This document shows positions 34,411 through 40,297 of a stretch of 40,297 bases of DNA, in pieces. The DNA comes from an uncultured Acetatifactor sp. (GTDB lineage Bacteria; Bacillota; Clostridia; Lachnospirales; Lachnospiraceae), in the NCBI GenBank assembly GCA_934394515.1, contig CAKRRU010000008.1, positions 1 through 40,297 on the forward strand. The letters run 5' to 3'. The notes beneath the pieces are model-generated. The model was not told where the DNA came from. It did not search any database and saw only the letters and a program-made list of their open reading frames with translations. The position numbers were made by a program, and so were the translations under genes. Within the stretch, counting starts at the first letter, position 1, and each line of letters opens with the position of its first letter.

Positions 34411-35658
34411 ATGAGATTGAATGAGACCCAGCTGGCACAGGTAGATGCGCAGATCAAGAGACTGATCAGCGGAGACAGCTACTACGGGAAAAAGTACAAG
34501 GAACTGAATATCACAGGAATATCCAGTCAGGAAGAATTCGAAGCGTTACCGTTTTCCAGCAAAGATGACCTGCGGAATGCGTATCCCCTGGGAATACAGG
34601 CAGTGCCGGATGAAGATGTGGTCAGAATCCATTCCTCTTCCGGAACCACAGGTAAGCCGGTCATCATTCCTTATACTGCAAAAGATGTGGATGACTGGGC
34701 AACCATGTTCGCCAGATGCTATGCAACTGCCGGAATTACAAAAAAGGACCGCATCCAGATCACTCCGGGCTACGGCCTCTGGACTGCAGGAATCGGTTTC
34801 CAGTTAGGATGTGAGAAACTCGGTGCCATGGCAGTTCCCATGGGTCCCGGCAACACAGATAAACAGATCCAGATGATGATCGACCTGAAATCTACCGTGA
34901 TCACAGCGACTTCTTCCTATGCACTTTTGCTTTCGGAAGAAATCAATAAGCGAGACCTAAAAGACAAGATCTGCCTGAAAAAGGGTGTCATCGGTTCCGA
35001 ACGCTGGAGCGACAAGATGCGTAAGAGCATCCGGGAGGGCTTAGGCATTGAACTGTTTGACATCTATGGACTGACAGAGATCTACGGACCGGGCATCGGC
35101 ATCAACTGTCCGGGAGAGACGGCGATTCATTACTGGGATGATTATGTGTACATTGAGATCATTGATCCCAAGACCGGAAAAAATGTACCGGATGGAGAAG
35201 AAGGCGAGATCGTCATTACCACTCTCGTAAAAGAAGGCGCACCTCTGATCCGCTTCCGCACCCATGATATCTCCCGTATCGTACCGGAACCCTGCCACTG
35301 CGATAAGTGCAGGAAATATCCCAGAATTGATATCATCAAGGGCAGAAGCGATGATATGTTCAAGGTACATGGTGTCAATATGTTCCCCAGCCAGATCGAG
35401 GAACTGCTGTCACAGGTAGACGGCGTGTCCAGCGAATACAACATTAACATCGCCCATGACGATGAGAAGAACAAAGACGTCATGCTCATCACCTGCGAAG
35501 CAGAGGGAAGAGTCAGCTTCGACAGAACGACCGCAAAACTGACAGAGTTGTTCAAATCCAAGATCGGCGTAACCCCGAAGATCACCGTAGTACCGGTGGG
35601 AACCCTGCCCCGCTCGGAGAAAAAGGCGAAGCGCGTGATCGATCACAGAGAACTGTAA
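34411..35658 (+). CDS. paaK: Phenylacetate-CoA ligase (AMP-forming)
   Basis: PaaK activates phenylacetate or related aryl-acetates with ATP and CoA. The 415-residue protein has the adenylate-forming signature SSSGTTGKPVII, the DIYGLTEIYGPG core motif and the C-terminal lid (GRSDDMFKVHGVNMFPSQIEE). A AGAGGG site precedes the ATG, 48 bases after iorB. Placed with iorAB, it can link arylacetates to aryl-CoA thioesters. The enzymes could serve fermentation of aromatic amino acids to arylacetates, or the reverse, synthesis of aromatic amino acids from arylacetates. Confidence 0.94.
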   Translation: MRLNETQLAQVDAQIKRLISGDSYYGKKYKELNITGISSQEEFEALPFSSKDDLRNAYPLGIQAVPDEDVVRIHSSSGTTGKPVIIPYTAKDVDDWATMFARCYATAGITKKDRIQITPGYGLWTAGIGFQLGCEKLGAMAVPMGPGNTDKQIQMMIDLKSTVITATSSYALLLSEEINKRDLKDKICLKKGVIGSERWSDKMRKSIREGLGIELFDIYGLTEIYGPGIGINCPGETAIHYWDDYVYIEIIDPKTGKNVPDGEEGEIVITTLVKEGAPLIRFRTHDISRIVPEPCHCDKCRKYPRIDIIKGRSDDMFKVHGVNMFPSQIEELLSQVDGVSSEYNINIAHDDEKNKDVMLITCEAEGRVSFDRTTAKLTELFKSKIGVTPKITVVPVGTLPRSEKKAKRVIDHREL

Positions 35659-35669
35659 GAGAAAATATC

Positions 35670-35719
35670 AAAACCCCTCAGATACTTTCATATGCTGAAA
35701 AAAGTATCTGAGGGGTTTT
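35670..35719 (+). terminator. 19-bp hairpin terminator of paaK, related to the downstream repeats
   Basis: AAAACCCCTCAGATACTTT (35670-35688) and its exact complement (35701-35719) form a 19-bp stem with a 12-base loop, ending in TTTT. The same hairpin core recurs at 38272 and 39939 in front of spoIIID fragments. It marks the left edge of the AT-rich segment. Confidence 0.8.
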
Positions 35720-35869
35720 GGTACCAAATGGAAATAAATATCTATATGATATTTTGGCAACAAAAAAGAAACGAGCAAGCCACAACAATAAGTGTGGTGA
35801 AAACCCATTTCTTAGCTAAGATGGTAGCAAGACACTGCTTAATTGTCAAGAACTATATTATAAAAAGCA

Positions 35870-35937
35870 ATTGTTTCAAATGATTGTTTCAAATGAAATT
35901 TTCGAGAATTGAAACAAAGAACCTCCTTTGCTATAAT
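35870..35937 (+). promoter_or_regulatory. Promoter with triple TGTTTCAA operator
   Basis: The promoter is excellent: TTGAAA (35909-35914), 17 bases, TATAAT (35932-35937). The 13-base unit ATTGTTTCAAATG is tandemly repeated at 35870-35882 and 35883-35895. The inverted core TTGAAACA at 35909-35916 covers the -35. Three copies of TGTTTCAA, two direct and one inverted, look like a repressor operator. The 150 bases to the left (35720-35869) hold no gene that I can support. Confidence 0.65.
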
Positions 35938-35978
35938 TTAACTAGGTAACTTTGAACAGTTGTGAGGGGAGATACACC

Positions 35979-36758
35979 ATGATTGGAATATATGATTGCT
36001 TTGGTTATGGTCTGGGATATACGGTTTCTTTTGAAGAAAGGTACAAATTAATTAGAAAAGCAGGATTTGATTGTGTAATGTTATGGTGGAGCGATAAGTT
36101 TGGCAGAGGAGATGGTTATCGAGATGATGTAAGACTGGCCAGAAGTGCAGGGTTGTTTGTGGAAAATATCCACGCTCCTGTGCATGAACAGAATGATCTA
36201 TCATTGGATAATCTGAGCGGAGAAAATGTATTTCAAAGTTATCTACAATGTGTAGAGGATTGCAGTAAATATGATATACCAACCATGGTGATTCATTTGC
36301 CAAATGATAATCATCCTTTAAATCAAACAGGAATCAGACGACTGTCGGAACTTATAAACAAGGCAGAACAAAAGAATGTTCAAATTGCCTTTGAAAACTT
36401 GAGCAATATTAAGAATTTGAAAATAGTATTAAATAAATTTACTTCTCCAAATGCAGGTTACTGTTATGATAGTTGTCATCATATAAATTGTGCACCGGAC
36501 GAAGATTTGCTAGGAATGTATGGAAATCGATTGATGGCAATTCATTTGCAGGATAACGGTGGCAGTCATAATCAACATCAATTACCGTTTGACGGCAATG
36601 TTGACTGGAATACAGTTATGGAGAAAATTGCCTGTACAGGATATCAGGGAGCTACAACCTTAGAACCTATGAACTGGGATTATTCGCATTTAGATATTTG
36701 TAAGTTTTTGGAATTGGCTTATGAAAGGGCAAATAGGTTAGAACGCCTAAGAAGATAA
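35979..36758 (+). CDS. Xylose-isomerase-like TIM-barrel protein (sugar phosphate isomerase/epimerase family)
   Basis: The start is the ATG at 35979, with GAGGGGAG upstream, giving 259 residues. The AP-endonuclease-2 type TIM barrel shows metal ligands in ENIHAP, MVIHLPND, FENLSN, YCYDSCHH, AIHLQDN and TLEPMNW. These proteins are metal-dependent isomerases or epimerases of sugars or cyclic polyols, and the exact substrate is not deducible. The codon usage is AT-rich, unlike the genes before it. It has its own regulated promoter. Confidence 0.85.
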   Translation: MIGIYDCFGYGLGYTVSFEERYKLIRKAGFDCVMLWWSDKFGRGDGYRDDVRLARSAGLFVENIHAPVHEQNDLSLDNLSGENVFQSYLQCVEDCSKYDIPTMVIHLPNDNHPLNQTGIRRLSELINKAEQKNVQIAFENLSNIKNLKIVLNKFTSPNAGYCYDSCHHINCAPDEDLLGMYGNRLMAIHLQDNGGSHNQHQLPFDGNVDWNTVMEKIACTGYQGATTLEPMNWDYSHLDICKFLELAYERANRLERLRR

Positions 36759-36816
36759 GTTACAAGAACAGAAGTGTTGAAGTATAGATAAAGAACATAT
36801 AAACTTATTAGAAGAA

Positions 36817-36840
36817 GTGTGGCAGAAAACACTGCTACAC
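36817..36840 (+). promoter_or_regulatory. Hairpin before the AlbA_2 regulator gene
   Basis: GTGTGGCAG (36817-36825) pairs fully with CTGCTACAC (36832-36840), counting one G-U pair, just 7 bases before the AAGGGGGA ribosome binding site. There is no U-run. A weak promoter (TTGAAG at 36776-36781, then TAAACT after 17 bases) lies upstream. Confidence 0.35.
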
Positions 36841-36862
36841 ATTTACTAAGGGGGATTAGCAT

Positions 36863-38239
36863 TTGAATTTGGGTATTGAAACGGAAACCTTGGAATTTAA
36901 AAAAACAACAAGTGAATTGAAAGAGGCTGTACAGTCAATTTGTGCGATTCTGAATAAGCATCAGCATGGAGATCTTTATTTTGGGGTAAAACCGGATGGA
37001 ACGCCAATTGGACAAATTATAACTGAAGAATCTTTACGAGAAGTTAGTCAGAAAATTAAGAACTTTATAGAACCTAAAATATATCCATCTATTAATAAAG
37101 TGGTATTCGACGGGAAAGAATGTATTCATGTAGGCTTTGAAGGAAATCAGGTTCCGTATTTTGCGTATGGTGTGGCAAGAATACGAGTTGCAGACGAGGA
37201 TTTGATAATGTCCCCAGAACAGATTACCCAGTTATTATTAAAGAGTGGATGTGAAGGCAATCGATGGGAAAATTTGGTTTCAAACAAGTCGATTGAGGAT
37301 GTTGATGAAGAATTATTAAGAAAATATACAACACATGCTCATGAGGTAGGGAGAATTGCTATTTGTTATACAGATAAGAAAACGGTTCTAAATCAATTAG
37401 AATTGGTAGATGGGGATTCTTTATTAAATGCCGGGAAGGCATTGTTTAGTGATGATATTGTACAAGATGTTCAGATGGCAATATTTGCGACAAATGAACG
37501 ATTAACGTTTAACGACATACAACGGTATCATGGACCTGTATTAAAACTGGTAGATATAGCAGAAAATTACATTAAGAGCAATATCCATTGGAGAGTGGAA
37601 TTTACAGGGGAATTACAACGTGCAGAGATACCAGAGATTCCGGTAGATGCAATTCGTGAGGCTTTACTGAATTCATTTTGCCATAAAGACTATGCTTCAG
37701 GCCAAAGTAATGAAGTCGCAATTTACAAGGATCGTGTGGAGATTTATAATCCGGGAGCGTTTCCTGAAGGCTATGATCCACAGGATTTTATTACTAGGGC
37801 AGAAAGACCAATTCGCAGAAATCCGAAAATTGCAAGAATTTTGTATTATTCTAAGGATATAGAAAGTTTTGGCACAGGATTAAAACGTATTGCTGATGCT
37901 TGTGAGGCAGCAGAGGTTAGATATGAATTTAAAAAATTAAAATCGGGTTTTGTTGTATGTTTTTACAGAACAATAGAAGATAATGCTAGTGGGGGTACAA
38001 ACGAGAAAAGTACGGGAAAAGTACGGGAAAAGTACGGGAAAAGTACGGGAATATTGAATGCTTCTCAGGAAAAGGTTATTATTTTTTTACAAGAAAATGA
38101 GCGAATAACAAATAAAGATGTTCAGAAATTATTAGATGTAAAAGAATCCAGAGCATTAAAAATTTTAAAAAATTTAGTCGAAATTGGAATTTTAGAGAAA
38201 TGTGGTAAGTCAAGGAGTAGTTATTATATTTTAAAGTAA
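36863..38239 (+). CDS. AlbA_2/HATPase_c_4 predicted DNA-binding regulator with a repeat tract
   Basis: The gene starts with TTG after AAGGGGGA. The 458 residues begin with an AlbA_2 (Schlafen AAA_4) domain (ETETLEFKKTTSELKEAVQSI, GDLYFGVKPDGTPIG, residues 1-125). At about 255-372 lies a HATPase_c_4 domain (VDAIREALLNSFCHKDYASG, VEIYNPGAFPEG, RNPKIARILYYSKDIESFGTGL). After a linker made of 11-bp tandem repeats comes a C-terminal winged helix (RITNKDVQKLLDVKESRALKIL, residues 400-458). This is the COG2865 type often annotated as an ATP-dependent transcription regulator. It is frequently carried by accessory elements and is AT-rich here. Confidence 0.9.
   Translation: MNLGIETETLEFKKTTSELKEAVQSICAILNKHQHGDLYFGVKPDGTPIGQIITEESLREVSQKIKNFIEPKIYPSINKVVFDGKECIHVGFEGNQVPYFAYGVARIRVADEDLIMSPEQITQLLLKSGCEGNRWENLVSNKSIEDVDEELLRKYTTHAHEVGRIAICYTDKKTVLNQLELVDGDSLLNAGKALFSDDIVQDVQMAIFATNERLTFNDIQRYHGPVLKLVDIAENYIKSNIHWRVEFTGELQRAEIPEIPVDAIREALLNSFCHKDYASGQSNEVAIYKDRVEIYNPGAFPEGYDPQDFITRAERPIRRNPKIARILYYSKDIESFGTGLKRIADACEAAEVRYEFKKLKSGFVVCFYRTIEDNASGGTNEKSTGKVREKYGKSTGILNASQEKVIIFLQENERITNKDVQKLLDVKESRALKILKNLVEIGILEKCGKSRSSYYILK
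38005..38048 (+). repeat. Four perfect 11-bp tandem repeats inside the regulator gene
   Basis: The unit GAAAAGTACGG occurs four times without a mismatch. It encodes the linker residues between the HATPase and winged-helix domains. Eleven is not a multiple of three, so loss or gain of a unit shifts the frame. I read both other frames and each meets a stop shortly after the tract (TGA at about 38053-38055 or 38098-38100). Confidence 0.9.
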
Positions 38240-38250
38240 GAAAAGAAAAA

Positions 38251-38455
38251 GATAAAATTCAATCCGGGCATAACCCCTCAGATACTTTCATACATTGTAA
38301 AAAAGTATCCTGAGGGGTTTTCCTTTGAAAGACTATATTGAAGAACGGGCTATAGGGATAGCAGGCTATATCATTGACCACAACGCCACGGTACGGCAGA
38401 CAGCGAAGGCATTCGACATCAGTAAAAGCATGTACATGCGGTTATAACAATATAG
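38251..38455 (+). repeat. Hairpin-spoIIID repeat, copy A
   Basis: This roughly 205-base unit is matched closely by 39919-40124. It begins with the shared string AATCCGGGCATA, contains the hairpin CCCCTCAGATACTTT/AAAGTATC(C)TGAGGGG (38272-38319) and then the start of a spoIIID gene. Both copies end just after the same codons. The hairpin also serves as a possible terminator for the regulator gene ending at 38239. From 38456 to 38605 I see nothing recognisable. Confidence 0.85.
38325..38447 (+). pseudogene. Truncated, frameshifted spoIIID fragment (copy A)
   Basis: From TTG at 38325 the frame reads KDYIEERAIGIAGYIIDH then ATVRQTAKAFDISKS. This is the N-terminal helix-turn-helix part of SpoIIID, the mother-cell sporulation regulator of about 80-90 residues. 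One missing base around 38428-38432, compared with copy B, changes the end to MYMRL and a stop. The C-terminal half of SpoIIID is absent. It should not make a working regulator. Confidence 0.75.
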
Positions 38456-38605
38456 AACGGTTCGGCAGGAAGGTTATCCGGACAGTAAAATAGGAGACTG
38501 TTACGGAAAGTGAAGAAAAAGAAAAAACTTCCTAATGTGCTGGTGTGGTTGCCCCAAAAGCATTATTATTGAAATTTCAAGGAGTATAAAATTTGAGATA
38601 TAAAT

Positions 38606-38644
38606 AAAATAGGACATTCTGTCGGTGCAGGATGTCCTATTTTT
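38606..38644. terminator. Terminator of the small membrane protein gene
   Basis: AAAATAGGACAT (38606-38617) pairs with ATGTCCTATTTT. A and T runs on both sides suit either strand. It lies 20 bases beyond the minus-strand stop at 38665. Confidence 0.8.
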
Positions 38645-38664
38645 GCTTATAAGCAATGGAAACC

Positions 38665-38922
38665 TTAATAATATGCAACAGCGCTGGCTGCTGCACCGCC
38701 AATGATGGCAACCACGATTGCGAAAATCACAACCAGGATCAGAAGGCAGAAATAAGATCTTGCAAAGTTGCGCAGGTTCACATTTTTCGTGCCACCGAAA
38801 GAAAACACAAGCAACAGAATGAAGCCTACGATAGGGATAGAGAACAGGATCTCGTATCCGAAGTATCCCCACATGCTGATGGGACGATATTCAGGAGGGA
38901 GATTGTTGTAATCATTTGCCAT
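38665..38922 (-). CDS. Small two-helix membrane protein
   Basis: The start is the ATG complementary to 38920-38922, with AAAGGTGG upstream. The 85 residues begin MANDYNNLPPEYRPISMWGY, then two hydrophobic segments (ILFSIPIVGFILLLVFSFGG and CLLILVVIFAIVVAIIGG) joined by a basic loop NVNLRNFARSYF. Similar small proteins with an N-terminal LPPEYRP motif are widespread in Lachnospiraceae but have no known function. The gene looks intact, unlike its neighbours. Confidence 0.75.
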   Translation of the reverse strand: MANDYNNLPPEYRPISMWGYFGYEILFSIPIVGFILLLVFSFGGTKNVNLRNFARSYFCLLILVVIFAIVVAIIGGAAASAVAYY

Positions 38923-39144
38923 AATAAGTACCACCTTTCCTCATAAGTGTGTGACAGATATAACATAAGCTGTCCGGTTATTATTTACCATTGCATTATA
39001 TCACTGGTTTGCGAAAAAAGATATTCTTTCGTGGAAAACGGAAGAGGAAGGTTGTTTGGGTAATTGAATCAGGGTGAAATATGGACACTCTCAGGTGAAA
39101 ATCCGGGAGTTTTTCTTTGTAATATATATTTAGAAAACTAAAGG

Positions 39145-39357
39145 TTGAATATTTGCATACATAAATGGATATGGTTTGCAGTTGGCGATTATAAAAAGAG
39201 ACCCAATATGATTGAGGATATGATAGAGACAACACATCCATCTAAGGTAGGATCTGAGATAAAAAGGTTACTATTGATTTCCATTATCAATTTGAAAAGA
39301 TACATCCATTTCAGGACGGAAATGGTCGCGTTGGCAGACTGATTATGTTTAAGGAGT
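39145..39357 (+). pseudogene. Decayed Fic-domain gene
   Basis: Two pieces of a Fic (AMP-transferase type) protein lie in different frames. The first reads VGDYKKRPNMIEDMIETTHP up to about 39270. After a deletion and frame change, the second reads DFHYQFEKIHPFQDGNGRVGRLIMFKEC to about 39357. The catalytic motif HPFQDGNGR is intact. The start and the end of the domain are missing. It was probably a cell-regulating or toxin-like protein and is now broken. Confidence 0.7.
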
Positions 39358-39509
39358 GTTTAAACGATGCTACTTTTGAATTTAATATGGGACATGATAT
39401 GGACATTAAACTGATAGCGAAAAATTTGGAACACTTTGAAAGATGGACAGAGAATTATCCGTTTTATGCAAATGTGAAAAGAGAAGGGATAACGCTATAT
39501 GCAGCTTAA
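39358..39509 (+). pseudogene. C-terminal remnant of a minimal nucleotidyltransferase
   Basis: The frame continues from the Fic remnant without a stop as MDIKLIAKNLEHFERWTEN then YPFYANVKREGITLYAA. This looks like the tail of a minimal nucleotidyltransferase, and the TAA overlaps the HEPN start as TAATG, the usual MNT-HEPN operon arrangement. The N-terminal catalytic GSxxxGxxxxxSDxD region is absent. The identification rests on the ending and on the partner gene. Confidence 0.5.
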
Positions 39510-39914
39510 TGAATCAGGAACGCGAAAAGATTTGGTTTACACCGGATTGAAACAGCAAAAGAAGATTTGAAATCAGCAAAGATTCTCAGAGAGGCTAATT
39601 CCTATAAAGGGGCTAACAATAGAGCATATTATGCTGTATTTCATGCTATTTGCGCGGTTCATGCATTGACGGGAACTGCGTATAAGAGATATAAAGATGC
39701 AATAGGAAATTTTAATAAAGAGTATGTCAAAACGGAGATTTTTCCCAGAGAAATGGGCAGAAAAATTGCAGGAGTAGAAGAAATTCGACATGCAAGTGAT
39801 TAAGACGATTTTTACATTGCTACCATAGAAGAAGTAAACGAGCAGATTGCTACGGCAGAAGAGTTTATTGAAATGGTAGAGAAATATTGCCGTGAGCAAC
39901 TCGGAATGAATTAG
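39509..39914 (+). pseudogene. Broken HEPN-domain gene
   Basis: Starting at ATG 39509 the frame reads MNQEREKIWFT and then meets a stop. One base out of frame it continues RIETAKEDLKSAKILREAN, YKGANNRAYYAVFHAI and FPREMGRKIAGVEEIRHASD, the classic HEPN pattern. A TAA at 39801-39803 replaces the expected Tyr codon in SDYDDFYIAT, after which the frame runs to TAG at 39912. The gene has therefore at least one frameshift (near 39541-39545) and one nonsense mutation. Confidence 0.8.
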
Positions 39915-39918
39915 TACA

Positions 39919-40124
39919 GATAAATACAATCCGGGCATACCCCTTCAGATACTTTCGTACACGGTAAAAAAAGTATCCTGAGGGGTTTTCCTTTGAAAGA
40001 CTATATTGAAGAACGGGCTATAGGGATAGCAGGCTATATCATCGACCACAATGCCACGGTGCGGCAGACAGCGAAGGCATTCGGCATCAGCAAAAGCACG
40101 GTACATGCGGTTGTAACAAAATAG
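39919..40124 (+). repeat. Hairpin-spoIIID repeat, copy B
   Basis: It matches copy A (38251-38455) from AATCCGGGCATA through the hairpin (39939-39986) to the end of the truncated spoIIID reading frame. The two are direct repeats about 1.67 kb apart and bracket the small membrane protein gene and the Fic, nucleotidyltransferase and HEPN remnants. Confidence 0.85.
39993..40124 (+). pseudogene. Truncated spoIIID fragment (copy B)
   Basis: The frame from TTG (39993) reads KDYIEERAIGIAGYIIDH, then ATVRQTAKAFGISKSTVHAV and VTK, ending at TAG. It keeps the full helix-turn-helix (RQTAKAFGISKSTVH) but stops after 43 residues, about half of SpoIIID. A GAGGGG stretch in the hairpin arm lies at ribosome-binding distance, so a mini-protein with a DNA-binding motif is conceivable. 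I regard it mainly as a fragment. Confidence 0.65.
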
Positions 40125-40176
40125 AGTGCTTAAAGAAGATATTAAAAAGGCAGTTCATTTGGAATATAGAATAGAT

Positions 40177-40216
40177 AAAAAGAAGGATAACTGTGAAAAC
40201 GGTTATCCTTCTTTTT
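40177..40216. terminator. Bidirectional terminator
   Basis: AAAAAGAAGGATAAC and GTTATCCTTCTTTTT form a 15-bp stem. It ends the partial minus-strand gene at the window edge and blocks transcription from the left. Confidence 0.85.
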
Positions 40217-40297
40217 ATAGTTGCTCAAGGAATGCCAGTAGTGCATTATACTGTTCGGAATTCAATTTAGAAGAAGCAGTTAACAGTGCGGATTGCT
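40215..40297 (-). CDS. C-terminal end of a gene entering from the right
   Basis: On the minus strand an open frame from the window edge encodes a short helical end, with QSALLTASSKLNSEQYNALL and then a Leu-rich tail to TAA at 40215-40217. A terminator hairpin lies directly over the stop. The family cannot be told from 26 residues. Confidence 0.4.
   Translation of the reverse strand, partial: QSALLTASSKLNSEQYNALLAFLEQL

Noticed and set aside
38005..38048. A CRISPR-like array
   Set aside because: The units are only 11 bases, contiguous without spacers and inside a coding frame. There are no cas genes. No other arrays were seen.

Overview
The window looks like chromosomal DNA from a spore-forming Clostridia species, most likely Lachnospiraceae. 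The reasons are a SPOCS/LysM coat-morphogenesis gene of SipL type, fragments of the sporulation regulator gene spoIIID, a DUF5688 protein, a YesN/YesM-type carbohydrate-sensing two-component system beside a CUT1-type sugar ABC transporter, and GGAGG ribosome binding sites throughout. Most of the window has balanced base composition. From about 35.7 kb onward it becomes visibly AT-rich.

Layout. 0-6 kb: a secreted GH53 galactanase (minus), an azlC-azlD amino-acid exporter pair (minus), a PrcB-domain lipoprotein, a DUF1275 membrane protein and a YjbR-MGMT fusion (minus). 6-11 kb: the pyrimidine genes pyrC, pyrK and pyrD, then a sipL-like coat gene whose ribosome binding site is buried in a 21-bp RNA hairpin. 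11-16 kb: an unassigned 205-aa protein (minus), then ispE, a GntR/FCD regulator, a small membrane protein, murI and a DUF1934 protein, and a membrane-anchored protein (minus). 16-24 kb: a sugar-uptake and sensing locus made of a response regulator, a histidine kinase and a solute-binding lipoprotein with overlapping reading frames, followed by a paralogous solute-binding protein and two permeases. No ATPase gene is present. 24-30 kb: cardiolipin synthase, a trigger-factor-like FKBP lipoprotein, asnS and a CwlO-like NlpC/P60 hydrolase. 30-31.6 kb: a DUF5688 protein, a 49-aa ORF and an HPr-like protein (minus). 31.9-35.7 kb: iorA, iorB and paaK for aromatic 2-oxoacid and arylacetyl-CoA metabolism.

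35.7-40.3 kb is an AT-rich accessory segment that begins directly after the paaK terminator. It holds a TIM-barrel isomerase gene with a repeated TGTTTCAA operator, an AlbA_2/HATPase regulator carrying four perfect 11-bp tandem repeats, and a small two-helix membrane protein. It also holds decayed remnants of a Fic protein, a nucleotidyltransferase and a HEPN protein. Two copies of a roughly 205-bp element, a hairpin plus a truncated spoIIID start, bracket the membrane-protein gene and the remnants. A related hairpin forms the paaK terminator at the left edge of the segment.

The strongest leads are the hairpin that hides the sipL ribosome binding site, the hairpin-spoIIID repeat family and the degenerate toxin-like genes it brackets, the 11-bp repeat tract that could switch a regulator by frameshift, and the three-gene sensor cassette with its own binding protein.
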